Shown in pieces: positions 1 through 8,644 of a stretch of 64,000 nt of DNA. Made by a program: the position numbers and the translations under genes. The notes below the pieces were generated by a model that saw only the letters and a program-made list of their open reading frames with translations, had not been told where the DNA came from and searched no databases. Source of the DNA: GCA-2746795 sp963747345 (GTDB lineage Bacteria > Chloroflexota > Anaerolineae > Promineifilales > Promineifilaceae). The stretch lies in contig CAVVFA010000009.1 in NCBI GenBank assembly GCA_963747345.1, positions 434,001 to 498,000 on the forward strand, read 5' to 3'. The number at the start of each line of letters is the position of its first letter. The stretch's first letter is position 1.

Positions 1-2
1 TG

Positions 3-770
3 GCACGCGGTTACCGGATGCCGCCGCTTGTCTTTACACCGGAAGAAGCAACGGCCGTTCACTTGGGAACCAGTCTCGTCAGCGAAGTATGGGGCAAACT
101 ATACGCAGAAGCCGCCCACGGCGCACTCGCCAAACTAGATAACGTGCTGCCTGAAGAACAGCGGCAAGAAATCGCCTGGGCCAGCCGCGCCCTCATCGCC
201 ACCAACATGAACCGCGCCAAACATGTCATCCTCATGCCATTGTTGGAAAAACTGCGCCAGGCCACCCGCGAACGGCGGCGTGTGCGCATCTGGTATCAAG
301 GTCGGCAACAAGCAGACCCTGTGGAACGGGAGTTGGATGTGTATGCGTTGGTTTACAGTTGGGGCTGGTGGTATGCCATCGGCTACTGCCACTTGCGACA
401 GGCCACCCGCTCGTTTCGCGTGGATCGCATGAACGATCTGATTCTGTTGAGCGAACCCTTTGCCATTCCAGATACATTTGAGGTGCATGATTACTTGTCC
501 GCAGAGCCGCCTCAGCCGATGTCCATCCACGTAACAATGCGTTTTCAGCCGGAAGGGGTCTTTTTGGCGGAATACGGCCGTTCTTATTGGGACAGCATGG
601 AAACCCAGCCGGATGGGTCGCTCATCGTCACGTTTGGGGCGCAGGATATGAATTACGCGGCCAGCACGATTATGAGCTATGGGCCGTTGGTTGAGGTGCT
701 GGAACCGGGAGATTTGCGGGAAGTATTAGGGGATTGGGCAACGGCCGTTGCCGAGCAATATAAAAAATAA
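3..770 (+). CDS. WYL-domain transcriptional regulator (5' end cut off)
   Basis: Probable YafY/WYL-type transcriptional regulator truncated by the window edge. The frame is open to the first bases and reads ARGYRMPPLVFTPEEA, so the ATG at 18 is internal, and the lost part should hold the N-terminal winged helix. Counted from that ATG, residues about 80-150 look like the WYL domain, with RIWYQGRQQ at the usual WYL place and RSFRVDRMNDL as the conserved arginine strand; a WCX-like end follows. WYL domains sense small ligands or nucleic acids; the target here is not visible. The next gene starts 28 bases downstream on the same strand, so co-transcription is possible. The family call is fairly sure, the role is not. 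Confidence 0.8.
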   Translation, partial: ARGYRMPPLVFTPEEATAVHLGTSLVSEVWGKLYAEAAHGALAKLDNVLPEEQRQEIAWASRALIATNMNRAKHVILMPLLEKLRQATRERRRVRIWYQGRQQADPVERELDVYALVYSWGWWYAIGYCHLRQATRSFRVDRMNDLILLSEPFAIPDTFEVHDYLSAEPPQPMSIHVTMRFQPEGVFLAEYGRSYWDSMETQPDGSLIVTFGAQDMNYAASTIMSYGPLVEVLEPGDLREVLGDWATAVAEQYKK

Positions 771-798
771 GCAAGCGACAAATGGACGGGGATGCGCA

Positions 799-1143
799 AT
801 GACTGAATTGAAATTTTATGACGGCAGAATACCTGCCTGCGGTGTTTTCTGCGGCGGCTGCCCAACCTATACCAGAGAAAAGAACCCATGTCCGGGAGCA
901 GATATCAATTTCAAGCGGTGCGAAAGCTGCAAAACCTTTCATCTTTGCTGCCAGGAAAAAGGCATAACCCATTGCCATGAATGCGCCGAGTTTCCTTGCA
1001 AAAAGTTCAAATCGTTTGCGAAAAGATGGCTGAAATATGGTCAGGATTTCGTTGAAAATCAAAAGATGTTACAAGAAGTTGGCTGTGATCATTTTCTAAA
1101 TCATTTCAATTCAAAAGTTACAAATCTTTTGGAGGAATTATGA
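799..1143 (+). CDS. DUF3795 cysteine-rich protein
   Basis: Small (114 aa) cysteine-rich protein of the DUF3795 type, a likely zinc or metal binder of unknown function. Cysteine clusters are visible: CGVFCGGCP near the start, then CPGADINFKRCESC, CC, and HCHECAEFPC in the middle, followed by a helical C-terminus. The ATG at 799 is chosen because the frame upstream (from 748) overlaps the preceding gene and lacks the family pattern, whereas MTELKFYDGRIPACG matches the normal family start. The stop overlaps the next start as ATGA (1140-1143), which suggests translational coupling. The fold assignment is good; no reaction can be named. Confidence 0.75.
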   Translation: MTELKFYDGRIPACGVFCGGCPTYTREKNPCPGADINFKRCESCKTFHLCCQEKGITHCHECAEFPCKKFKSFAKRWLKYGQDFVENQKMLQEVGCDHFLNHFNSKVTNLLEEL

Positions 1144-2130
1144 CTTCAACTACCACAACGACATCTCAAACAGATTGGCTGCTGGACTCAGATGAACCGT
1201 GGACGCACTATCGCACGCTAGTCGATTTGCTAGATTTGCCAGCAGACAATCCAGACGTGCAAGTGGCACGGGCAACCATGTTGGCTCATCCACAAATTCA
1301 GGAACTGGTAGAAACGGCCGTTTCCTGGCCCGGTTATGCGCTCAAAAATCACAAAGACGCCAAACATCCGCTCTACGCCCTAAGCACGCTGGCAGATTTT
1401 GGCCTCCGTTATGATGATCCCGGTATGGCTGACGCATTGGCGAAAGTTAAAGCGCATCAATCAGAGGAAGGTGCCTTCCAAACCAAAATCAAATTATACA
1501 AAAGCTTTGGGGGCATGGATGGGGAACATTGGGTGTGGATGAATTGTGATGCGCCAACACTGCTCTATATCTTGCTCAAAATGGGATTAGACATCGATCC
1601 CCCAATTCAGGCAGCCATAGATCATATGGTTGGTCTCGTTGCCGATAATGGCTGGCGCTGCAACGTTGCCCCAGAGTTAGGTAAATTTCGGGGGCCAGGG
1701 CGCAAAGAAAGATCCATGTCCTGTGGCCAACTTGTATGCAGTCAAAGCATTAACGCAAATTCCTGCTTTGCGTGAGGGTGAAGCGGCCCGCACCGGCACA
1801 GAGATGCTGCTCTGGCATTGGCAGCACGCCACCGAACGCAAACTTTACATGTTTGGCTTAGGCACCGATTACCGCAAACTCAAATACCCGTTTGTCTGGT
1901 ACGACATCTTGCATGTCACCGACGTACTCAGCCAGTTTCCATTTGTCCATTATGATCCACGCTTCCGGGAGATGGTGAAAACAATTACCAACCAGGCTGA
2001 CGAAAACGGCCGTTACACCGCCAACAGTATGTACATAGCCTGGAAAGGATGGCGTTTTGCCGACAAAAAACGGCCGTCGCCCTGGCTGACTTTCTTGGTT
2101 AAACGTATTCAAAAAAGGATTAACTCATGA
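1140..2130 (+). CDS. Alpha/alpha-toroid (prenyltransferase/terpene cyclase-like) protein, frameshifted
   Basis: Two adjacent frames encode one protein. The first part (from ATG 1140) has helical repeats with YALSTLADFGL and ending DNGWRCNVAPELGKFRGPGRK. The second frame continues KDPCPVANLYAVKALTQIP and runs to 2130. The shift lies between 1706 and 1722, where CGCAAAGAAAGATCC carries one base too many or too few. Repeated helical pairs and the DNGW..C..DPCP pattern resemble prenyltransferase/squalene-cyclase toroid domains, but no catalytic motif of a named enzyme is clear. It overlaps its neighbours as ATGA on both sides (1140 and 2127), so the set 799-2750 is probably one operon. Real decay and a consensus error are both possible. 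Confidence 0.6.
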
Positions 2131-2750
2131 GCAAAATCGACTTCAAAAAGCAACTAAACCATCTCTACAATCCCAGCAAAAAGGATTTCACCGTTGTAGA
2201 AGTCCCTGCCATGCAATTCTTGATGGTAGATGGGCACGGCAATCCCAACACGGCGCAAGCGTATCAAGATGCGCTAGAAGCCCTCTATGCCGTCGCTTAC
2301 AAAATCAAATTCGCCAGTAAAAAAGAGCTGGAAAAAGACTACACCGTACCACCACTCGAAGGGCTATGGTGGGCAGACGATATGGACGCCTTTCATAATG
2401 AGCCGGACTATGATCAATGGATTTGGACGATGATGATCATGCAGCCAGACTGGATTACGCCTGCCCTGTTCGACGAGACATGTACCATTGTTAAAAAGCA
2501 GAAAGACCCAACGGCACTGCCTAAACTGCGGCTGGAAAGCTATGAAGAAGGGTTGTCTGTGCAAATTCTCCACATCGGCCCCTACACAGATGAAGGGCCA
2601 GTGCTGGACAAACTGCACCACGAATTTATGCCTGCTCATGGCTACACCTTCAATGGCAAGCACCACGAAATCTACCTCAGTGATCCTCGCCGTGTCGCAC
2701 CGGATAAGTTGAAAACCGTTTTGAGACAACCAGTTGTCAGTGAACGGTGA
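2127..2750 (+). CDS. GyrI-like small-molecule-binding protein
   Basis: A 207-residue protein of the GyrI-like (SHS2/AraC effector-binding) family without a DNA-binding domain. It begins MSKIDFKKQLNHLYNPSKKDF, has the hallmark VVEVPAMQFLMVDGHGNPN near residues 23-43 and ends with the typical HEIYLSDPRRVAPDKLKTVLR. Stand-alone GyrI-like proteins bind or hydrolyse small cytotoxic compounds in some studied cases; the ligand here is unknown. The start overlaps the stop of the previous gene (ATGA). A spacer with CACTGTTTACTG-type repeats follows, so the operon probably ends here. Confidence 0.8.
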   Translation: MSKIDFKKQLNHLYNPSKKDFTVVEVPAMQFLMVDGHGNPNTAQAYQDALEALYAVAYKIKFASKKELEKDYTVPPLEGLWWADDMDAFHNEPDYDQWIWTMMIMQPDWITPALFDETCTIVKKQKDPTALPKLRLESYEEGLSVQILHIGPYTDEGPVLDKLHHEFMPAHGYTFNGKHHEIYLSDPRRVAPDKLKTVLRQPVVSER

Positions 2751-2805
2751 ACAGTAGAAGGCACGCTGTTACTGTTTACTGAAAACTGTTCACTGTTTAT
2801 TTAAA
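2737..2805. repeat. CACTGTTTACTG-type spacer repeat
   Basis: Short degenerate direct and inverted copies of GTGAACAGT / ACTGTTTACTG / GTTCACTGTTTA fill the spacer, beginning just inside the end of the upstream gene. A related stretch (CACTGTCCACTGTTTACTG) lies at 9384-9415. The two halves can pair, so it may act as a weak transcript end. Confidence 0.45.
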
Positions 2806-2816
2806 AGGAGCCAATC

Positions 2817-3839
2817 ATGAACATCCAACCCCTACCAGGATTTAACCATTTTTATACCCACCACTGTGTTAGCGGATCGATGGCACAGGTATACCAGTTC
2901 AACAAGCATCCCATCAGCGAAGAGATGCTGCTGTGCCTCGGTGAAGGAGTAGGTTACATCTATTGGCATCAGAAAGGCACAATTCCGTTCATTGGCGGCC
3001 GTTCTCAGCCAAAACCGAGCATGGAAGAAATCGCGGCTCAACGCACAGGCATTACCCCATTCAGCTATGCCACAACAAGCAGTCACAAAGCAAAGCAGAC
3101 GTTATTGGATACATTAGCCACGAAACAGCCAGTGATGTTGCAAGTCGATATGGGGTTTCTTCCCTATTTTGATTTTGGCGGAGAAGCGTATCATTTTGGC
3201 GGACATGTGGTGGTGGCGTGTGGCTATGACGCCGAAAGTGACACTGTGCTTATTGCTGACCGTGATGGAAACTATCCTGTGCCAATGGCTGATTTAGAGC
3301 AGGCACGCAGCTCCACGTTCAAACCGTTCCCACCCAAAAACAGATGGCTGACGTTTGATTTCAGCCAAAAGCGCCAGCCGACTGCGGAGGAGCTGCGCAC
3401 CGCCATCAAAAACATGGCGGTGTTGATGCTGGAACCGCCCATCAGCAATATGGGCGTGAAGGGGATTCGGAAAACGGCCGTTTCCCTCCCAAAATGGTCT
3501 ACCCTTCTCACCCCAGAAGAACTCCAATGGGCGCTTTTCAACATCTTCATCTTCATCAGTCCCGTAGGTGGCTCTGGCGGTGGTGCCTTCCGCTATATGC
3601 TCAGTCGGTTTTTGAGCGAAACGAGCATCATCCTGCAAGATTCCCGCTACGAAACCAGCGCCCAAGCCTTCCAGGCCATCGCCGACGCCTGGGAAGAAGT
3701 AGCAGAGTGGGCAAAGCAAACCTCGGAAGCCGCAAACCCCGCCAGTCTACTAGACGAGTGTGTTCAACCCATTCAGGCTATCGCCGACGCTGAAGAAGAA
3801 GCGTGGACTACTTTGTTGTCCCTAACAGCAAAGGTTTAA
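2817..3839 (+). CDS. BtrH N-terminal/DUF4872-type protein
   Basis: A 340-residue protein whose first half resembles the BtrH N-terminal domain (papain/C39-like fold; in butirosin biosynthesis BtrH transfers an acyl group from a carrier protein). Visible are FYTHHCVSGSMAQVYQF (possible Cys nucleophile near residue 18), LLCLGEGVGYIYW, PVMLQVDMGF and HFGGHVVVACGYD (candidate His near residue 129). The second half (FDFSQKRQPTAEELRTAI onward) is DUF4872-like and helical. A ribosome site AAGGAG precedes the ATG. No antibiotic or peptide cluster is in sight, so the true substrate is unknown. Confidence 0.7.
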   Translation: MNIQPLPGFNHFYTHHCVSGSMAQVYQFNKHPISEEMLLCLGEGVGYIYWHQKGTIPFIGGRSQPKPSMEEIAAQRTGITPFSYATTSSHKAKQTLLDTLATKQPVMLQVDMGFLPYFDFGGEAYHFGGHVVVACGYDAESDTVLIADRDGNYPVPMADLEQARSSTFKPFPPKNRWLTFDFSQKRQPTAEELRTAIKNMAVLMLEPPISNMGVKGIRKTAVSLPKWSTLLTPEELQWALFNIFIFISPVGGSGGGAFRYMLSRFLSETSIILQDSRYETSAQAFQAIADAWEEVAEWAKQTSEAANPASLLDECVQPIQAIADAEEEAWTTLLSLTAKV

Positions 3840-3887
3840 ATCCAACAAAATGCTGTTGTTTGCCAATCTTTAGGTAATTCATAATCA

Positions 3888-3920
3888 AACCATAACTTAA
3901 CCATAACAAACTGTTAACTA
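3888..3920 (+). promoter_or_regulatory. Three 11-base direct repeats, Pho-box-like
   Basis: AACCATAACTT (3888-3898), AACCATAACAA (3899-3909) and a weaker ACTGTTAACTA (3910-3920) stand in tandem at 11-base pitch, about 110 bases upstream of the histidine kinase start. An 11-base pitch is typical of PhoB/OmpR-type response-regulator sites. Similar repeats occur at 40038-40059 and weakly at 5814-5827. That PhoB binds here is inference. Confidence 0.4.
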
Positions 3921-4030
3921 CTATCTCTCAAGAAACCGATAAGATATCTGTGTATTCGTATCGGAATATTGCCGTGCTAATTGAAACACAAAATGGCTAG
4001 CAACTGGCAGTGAGATTTGGAGATTTTTAG

Positions 4031-5383
4031 GTGCAAACAAACATCGCTCCCATTCAAGTAATGGACTACACACAGGAGCAACCAAAATCAGCTCTCCCTG
4101 AAGTTTCACCCTATCCCCTTATAATCACAGAAAAAACAACGATTAGTCAACTACAAACTTTTCGTTATTACGTAGAAAATCAAACCGTTGTGCAACAAGT
4201 TGAAAAAACGTTGCGGGCTTCTCCAGACTTACCCGGTGTCATAGTTACCAATAGCGGAAAAATCGTAGGCATTATTTCAAGACGACGCTTTTTTGAATTA
4301 TTGGGAACACGTTATGGCGTCGCCGTTTTTCTAAACCGTCCAGTTCATATCATGCTCAAGCATGTGGGAGAAACACTAACCATATCCGGTACTTGCACCA
4401 TTCAGGAAGCCGTTCACCTCGCTTTAGAACGGGACAACACACATGTCTATGAACCAATTCTCATTAATAGCCACATGAACGGATTCCAACTTCTTGATGT
4501 CTACACGCTACTTCTGGCTCAATCGCAACTCTTTGCGACTTTACAAAAAGAGCTGCAAGCGATCAATACCAATCTTGAAAACCGAGTAATTAGACGTACA
4601 CAACAGTTAACAATTGCAAACACGCAATTAACCAAAGCCAAAGATACAGCTATCAAAGCCAACCAATTCAAAACAGAACTCATGGCTAAAGTAAATCATG
4701 AACTAAGAACACCGCTAGGTGCCATTATGGGTTATGTGCAGCTTCTACAATTGGGTTCTTATGGTCCCATCCTAGATGAACAAAAAGAACCTCTCACCCT
4801 TATTATAAGCGCCTCGAATTACTTGAATACCCTGGTCAGCAGTTTGCTTGATCAAGCCCGCTTGGAAAAAGGCAAACTCGAGTTAGAAACATTGCCTTTC
4901 CTCATAGCAGAATTCGTAGCTGAAGTAGACTCGAGAACACGTATTCTGGCCGAAAGAACAGGTCTCGAATTCAAAGTGATGATAGAACCTGAGTTTCCAG
5001 AAGAAATCATTGGCGACAAAATACGCATCCAACAAATTTGGGCAAACCTGTTAAGCAATGCCATCAAATTTACCGAAGTAGGCTATATCAACACCCATAT
5101 TCGCCGAAATGGCGAAAAACAATGGGTCATTGAAGTATCAGACACAGGCAAAGGCATACCCAAAGAAGCGCAAGCACATATTTTTGATGCTTTTGTGCAG
5201 GTTGATGGCTCGCCTACCCGTCAACGTTCAGGGGCGGGTTTGGGACTGTCTATTTCAGCCTCGATTGTAGCGTTGATGGGCGGTCAAATCCATTTACAAA
5301 GCGAGGTTGACAAAGGCACAACATTTGTTGTGTATTTGCCATTGCAGGTAACACATAAAAATCTGGGTGATTCAAACCCGTAA
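4031..5383 (+). CDS. Histidine kinase with N-terminal CBS-like sensor
   Basis: Cytosolic sensor kinase of 450 residues with no membrane segment. Residues about 35-165 resemble a CBS-type pair (VIVTNSGKIVGIISRRRFFELLG). A coiled coil (about 170-210) follows, then the HisKA helix with H223 in NHELRTPLG and the HATPase with N box NLLSNAIKFT, DTGKGIP and GAGLGLS. The start is taken at GTG 4031, which has GGAG 8 bases upstream; the ATG at 4061 is the alternative. The next gene, a lone receiver, begins 10 bases after the stop and is the likely phosphotransfer partner. Adenylate or other ligand sensing by the CBS-like part is inference. Confidence 0.85.
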   Translation: MQTNIAPIQVMDYTQEQPKSALPEVSPYPLIITEKTTISQLQTFRYYVENQTVVQQVEKTLRASPDLPGVIVTNSGKIVGIISRRRFFELLGTRYGVAVFLNRPVHIMLKHVGETLTISGTCTIQEAVHLALERDNTHVYEPILINSHMNGFQLLDVYTLLLAQSQLFATLQKELQAINTNLENRVIRRTQQLTIANTQLTKAKDTAIKANQFKTELMAKVNHELRTPLGAIMGYVQLLQLGSYGPILDEQKEPLTLIISASNYLNTLVSSLLDQARLEKGKLELETLPFLIAEFVAEVDSRTRILAERTGLEFKVMIEPEFPEEIIGDKIRIQQIWANLLSNAIKFTEVGYINTHIRRNGEKQWVIEVSDTGKGIPKEAQAHIFDAFVQVDGSPTRQRSGAGLGLSISASIVALMGGQIHLQSEVDKGTTFVVYLPLQVTHKNLGDSNP

Positions 5384-5393
5384 GGAAAAATTC

Positions 5394-5774
5394 ATGGGAA
5401 AGCCATTTGCCTTAATTGTAGAAGATGATTCAATGCTGTCGGATATCTTTTCACGAGCATTGAGAAATATTGATTATGATACGAGAGTGATAAGCGAAGG
5501 ACTCTCGGCATCTAACTGGCTGAAATATAATGTTCCCAATCTACTCGTTCTAGACTTGCATCTGCCCTTTCTCTCAGGCGAAGATATTCTCAAACAAGTC
5601 AATGCAGACACAAGATTTAAAGAAACCAAAATCATGATTGCAACAGCAGATGCAGCCTTTGCCAGGTATTTAGAGGGAAATATCACATTGACATTAATCA
5701 AACCGATTGATGTGGATCAATTACAAAAATTAGCGAACCGACTTAAACCCAATCAAGCACACGTCAATTTCTAA
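5394..5774 (+). CDS. Single-domain response regulator (receiver only)
   Basis: A 126-residue receiver without an output domain. The acidic pair is in VEDDSM, the phospho-acceptor is D54 in VLDLHLP, and the conserved lysine is in LIKPIDVDQL. The ATG at 5394 is preceded by AAGGAA and gives the normal family start (MGKPFALIVEDD); upstream in-frame codons overlap the kinase gene. It probably receives phosphate from the kinase encoded just before it and signals by protein contact, since no DNA-binding part exists. Confidence 0.9.
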   Translation: MGKPFALIVEDDSMLSDIFSRALRNIDYDTRVISEGLSASNWLKYNVPNLLVLDLHLPFLSGEDILKQVNADTRFKETKIMIATADAAFARYLEGNITLTLIKPIDVDQLQKLANRLKPNQAHVNF

Positions 5775-5813
5775 CAAAATGGGGCAACTTTCTCCTATGA
5801 TGCTGCGTGGATA

Positions 5814-5827
5814 GTTACCTGTTAACT
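5814..5827 (+). promoter_or_regulatory. GTTACCT-GTTAACT repeat upstream of CHAD gene
   Basis: Two adjoining heptamers, GTTACCT and GTTAACT, lie 63-76 bases before the CHAD start. They resemble the GTTAAC core of the repeats at 3888 and 40038, but the pitch is 7 rather than 11 bases, so this is the weakest of the three sites. Confidence 0.25.
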
Positions 5828-5889
5828 ATTTTCCGATTATGGTACTATTGGAGCATCAAACATACATCATTGAATGATGGAGATTGCCA

Positions 5890-7455
5890 ATGAAGCAGTT
5901 TTTTCTACCAACTGGGTTTGAAACCCAACAACTGGTAGACCTTCTGGAAACGGCCGTTACCGTTTCCACCGAACCCTCAACCGCAGAACGTTTAACCATC
6001 TACGACACCTTCGACTGGCGCATCTACAATCAATCCCTCGCCTTCTTCAAAGCGGGTGATCACTACATCTTGCGTGATTTAGAAGCCCACAAGACACTCA
6101 CCCAAACAGAATTACCCGAAACACCCCAATTTGTATGGGATCTTCCCCATGGCATATTGCGCACCCAACTCGATCCCATAGTAACCATCCGGGCCCTCAT
6201 GCCCATGGCCGATGTTTACCGACAAGAAACCGCCTACCGCATTCTCAATGAGGATGAAAAAACCGTCGCTCGCCTCGTACTTGAAGAAATCTATCCACGC
6301 AAACGCGAAGGCCGGACGCCCCTACTCTCTTTGCTTACCATCCAACCCATTCGCGGTTACCTCAATACAGAAACAGAACTCACCAATTTATGCATGGAAA
6401 ACCAATTTGAATTGTGTGATGGCGAAATTGTACCGCGCATCTTAATTGCCGTTGAACACAATCCAGGCAGCTACGCCGCCAAACTGACCATCGACCTAAA
6501 TCCCACCATGCGGGCAGACACCGCCACCAACATCATCTTGCGCTACATGCTGCAAATCATGAAAATGAACGAGAGCTACATCAAACAAGATGTGGATACT
6601 GAATTTTTACACGACTTCCGCGTCGCCGTGCGCCGCACCCGTTCCGCCTTGAGCCAAGTCAAATCTGTCTTTCCGGAAGAGGAAACGGAACGATTCATGG
6701 AAGATTTTAAGTTCATCGGTCAACTTTCTAACCAACTCCGGGATCTTGATGTTTATTTATTGGCAGAAGAAGATTACAAAGCGCAGCTTCCCGATTTTCT
6801 AAAAGACGATATCCATCCGCTGTTTGAATATTTGCAAAGCAAACGGACTGAAGCACTGCAAGCTGTCATTGCTGGCCTGGAATCGGACGAATATCAGCAT
6901 ATTATTCAGGATTGGGAACTGTTTTTAGAGGAGCCACCTACGGATGATAAAACGGCCGTTAACGCCACCATGCCCATCCTCATCCTCGCTAAACAACGCA
7001 TCTACAAACGGTACAAACGCATCATCCACACAGGCAACATCACCCTCGTGGATAACAAGGATGAATTCCTGCACGACCTGCGCATTGAGTGCAAAAAGCT
7101 GCGCTACCTGATGGAATTCTTTGCCAGCCTTTTCCCGCAGCAGGAAATCTCTCTACTCATTCGCCAACTAAAAGAACTACAAACCAACCTGGGCGATTTC
7201 AACGATTTCTGCGTGCAAGAAGAGTACCTGCTCCATGTCGGGCGAGAAATGCCCCTGCGCACCAAAGCCGCCCGGGATGCGCTTATCGCCATTGGCTGCC
7301 TCGTTGGTACACTGCATCAACGTCGAGAACAAGTTAAAAGCGAGTTTGGTGATACCTTCAAGCACTTCGCGGCAAAAGAAAACAAAGCCTTGTTTACCGA
7401 ACTCTTTGATCCAAAAAAGAACAAATCCCCGCAGCAGAAAGGAGGCAGCGCATGA
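5890..7455 (+). CDS. CYTH-like/CHAD domain protein (polyphosphate-binding type)
   Basis: A 521-residue protein. The N-terminal part (about 1-200) looks CYTH-like (RLTIYDTFDWRIY, YRILNEDEKTVARLVLEE). The C-terminal CHAD domain (about 215-505) has both histidine/basic helices: FLHDFRVAVRRTRSAL and FLHDLRIECKKLRYLMEFF. CHAD domains bind inorganic polyphosphate, and some locate to polyphosphate granules; CYTH domains handle triphosphates. The ATG at 5890 is preferred over TTG 5884 because ATGGAG lies about 7 bases before it. The stop overlaps the start of the ParA-type ATPase gene (ATGA at 7452), so the two are made together. Its active-site residues were not fully checked. Confidence 0.85.
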   Translation: MKQFFLPTGFETQQLVDLLETAVTVSTEPSTAERLTIYDTFDWRIYNQSLAFFKAGDHYILRDLEAHKTLTQTELPETPQFVWDLPHGILRTQLDPIVTIRALMPMADVYRQETAYRILNEDEKTVARLVLEEIYPRKREGRTPLLSLLTIQPIRGYLNTETELTNLCMENQFELCDGEIVPRILIAVEHNPGSYAAKLTIDLNPTMRADTATNIILRYMLQIMKMNESYIKQDVDTEFLHDFRVAVRRTRSALSQVKSVFPEEETERFMEDFKFIGQLSNQLRDLDVYLLAEEDYKAQLPDFLKDDIHPLFEYLQSKRTEALQAVIAGLESDEYQHIIQDWELFLEEPPTDDKTAVNATMPILILAKQRIYKRYKRIIHTGNITLVDNKDEFLHDLRIECKKLRYLMEFFASLFPQQEISLLIRQLKELQTNLGDFNDFCVQEEYLLHVGREMPLRTKAARDALIAIGCLVGTLHQRREQVKSEFGDTFKHFAAKENKALFTELFDPKKNKSPQQKGGSA

Positions 7456-8192
7456 CCATCATCGCCATCTACAGCAATAAAGGCGGCGTCGGCAAAACAA
7501 CAACGGCCGTTAATCTTGCCTATCTCTCTGCCCAATCAGGAGCCACCACCCTGCTCTGTGACCTCGACCCGCAAAGTTCTGCCACCTTCTACTTTCGCAT
7601 CAAACCCAAGCTCAAGAAAAAAGCGCGTGGCTTTTCAGAACCAGGCAAAGCGATTGAAGACTCCATCAAAGGCAGCGACTACGCGAATTTAGACCTGCTT
7701 CCGGCGGATTTTTCCCATCGCAATCTTGATCTAAACTTCTACGACCAGAAAAAACCGACACAACGCCTGCAAAAAATTCTCAAGCCACTTAGTAAAGAAT
7801 ACGATTATATTTTTCTTGACTGCCCGCCCACCATCAACATTCTCGCCGAAAATATCTTCAACGCGGCAGACTATCTCCTAGTCCCGCTGATTCCGACCAC
7901 GCTTTCGCTGCGTACCCACCTGCAATTGCTCGATTTTCTCAAGGATAACAACTACAAACGCAAAAATATATTCACCTTCTTGTCGATGGTGGATCAGCGA
8001 AAAAGGCTGCATCAAGAATTGAGTACAGCCATGCCGGAAAAACTCAAAGGCGCTTTGCCCGTTGCCATCCCCTATTTATCTCAAGTGGAGCAGATGGGCA
8101 CCAATCGGGAACCCGTGCCGGTTTTTGCTCCCCATTCCCGCGCCACAGAAGCCTATAAGGAATTGTGGGCAGAATTACAAAAAAGAGTATGA
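7452..8192 (+). CDS. ParA/MinD-family ATPase
   Basis: A 246-residue ParA-type ATPase. It carries the deviant Walker A SNKGGVGKTTTAVNLA, CDLDPQSSAT and the Walker B-like YIFLDCPPT, with the usual LVPLIPTTLSLR loop. It has no helix-turn-helix N-terminus and no ParB gene beside it, unlike a chromosome or plasmid partition pair; instead it is translationally coupled to the CHAD gene. Such orphan ParA proteins often place cellular cargo such as carboxysomes or chemosensory arrays. Positioning of polyphosphate granules is a reasonable inference from the pairing but is not shown by the sequence. Confidence 0.88.
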   Translation: MTIIAIYSNKGGVGKTTTAVNLAYLSAQSGATTLLCDLDPQSSATFYFRIKPKLKKKARGFSEPGKAIEDSIKGSDYANLDLLPADFSHRNLDLNFYDQKKPTQRLQKILKPLSKEYDYIFLDCPPTINILAENIFNAADYLLVPLIPTTLSLRTHLQLLDFLKDNNYKRKNIFTFLSMVDQRKRLHQELSTAMPEKLKGALPVAIPYLSQVEQMGTNREPVPVFAPHSRATEAYKELWAELQKRV

Positions 8193-8194
8193 CG

Positions 8195-8236
8195 CAAAAA
8201 GGGCATCCTCACGCCCAGTGAAGATGCCCCTTTTTT
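8195..8236 (+). terminator. Rho-independent terminator after the ParA gene
   Basis: The stem AAAAAGGGCATC / GATGCCCCTTTTTT with a 15-base loop is followed by a T run. It begins just after the ParA stop codon and closes the CHAD-ParA unit. Confidence 0.8.
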
Positions 8237-8249
8237 GAAATCCGAGAAT

Positions 8250-8335
8250 ACTCGGCTGGCCATCGCCTATGCCTTCGACAAGACTTCGGCAAGCTCAGTC
8301 GAGCACTTAGGCGACGACTAGTTGCTGTACTGTGA
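8250..8335. repeat. CTTCGGCAAGCTCAGTCGAG-type spacer repeat
   Basis: The spacer contains GACTTCGGCAAGCTCAGTC within CGCCTATGCC...GGCGACGAC, a repeat style found between genes of many bacteria. A related stretch (ACTTCGACTTGGCTCAGTAC) is embedded in the peptidase gene near 13200-13220. No gene is present here. Confidence 0.5.
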
Positions 8336-8365
8336 CAGGTCTCCGGCTAATATACGAATCCCAAG

Positions 8366-8632
8366 CTAAAACAGGATGCTATACACAACAGATCGCAGCA
8401 CAATGAGGCCGATAATCAGAACCATCGGACTCCAATCCACCATGCCGGTTGAAGGCAACATTTTCCGAATGGGGGCGAGCATCGGCTCGGTTAACTGATA
8501 TGTAATCCGACTCATCGGCCCCAAAATTTTGTGGTATGGATCAGGCCGAATCCACGAAAAGATGGCACGAGCCAGCAGCAGAATGAAAATTATGTTGTAA
8601 AGTAAGTTGAAAATCACAATGAATATGCCCAT
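8366..8632 (-). CDS. YggT family membrane protein
   Basis: An 88-residue membrane protein of the YggT family: a hydrophobic segment at residues 3-25, then IFSWIRPDPYHKILGPMSRITYQLTEPMLAPIRKMLP and a second hydrophobic segment near the end. The P-x-x-x-x-x-R-K-x-L-P loop is the family mark. YggT proteins are linked to osmotic tolerance and, in Gram-positive bacteria, to the division cluster, where they commonly follow the PLP-binding YggS gene as they do here (13-base gap). GAGGA lies before the ATG. Confidence 0.9.
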   Translation of the reverse strand: MGIFIVIFNLLYNIIFILLLARAIFSWIRPDPYHKILGPMSRITYQLTEPMLAPIRKMLPSTGMVDWSPMVLIIGLIVLRSVVYSILF

Positions 8633-8644
8633 GAATTATCCTCG

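Noticed and set aside
7452..8192. Chromosome-partition parA with origin nearby
   Set aside because: No parB, parS-like 16-mers, dnaA, rsmG or mnmG genes are adjacent; the coupling is to a CHAD gene instead.
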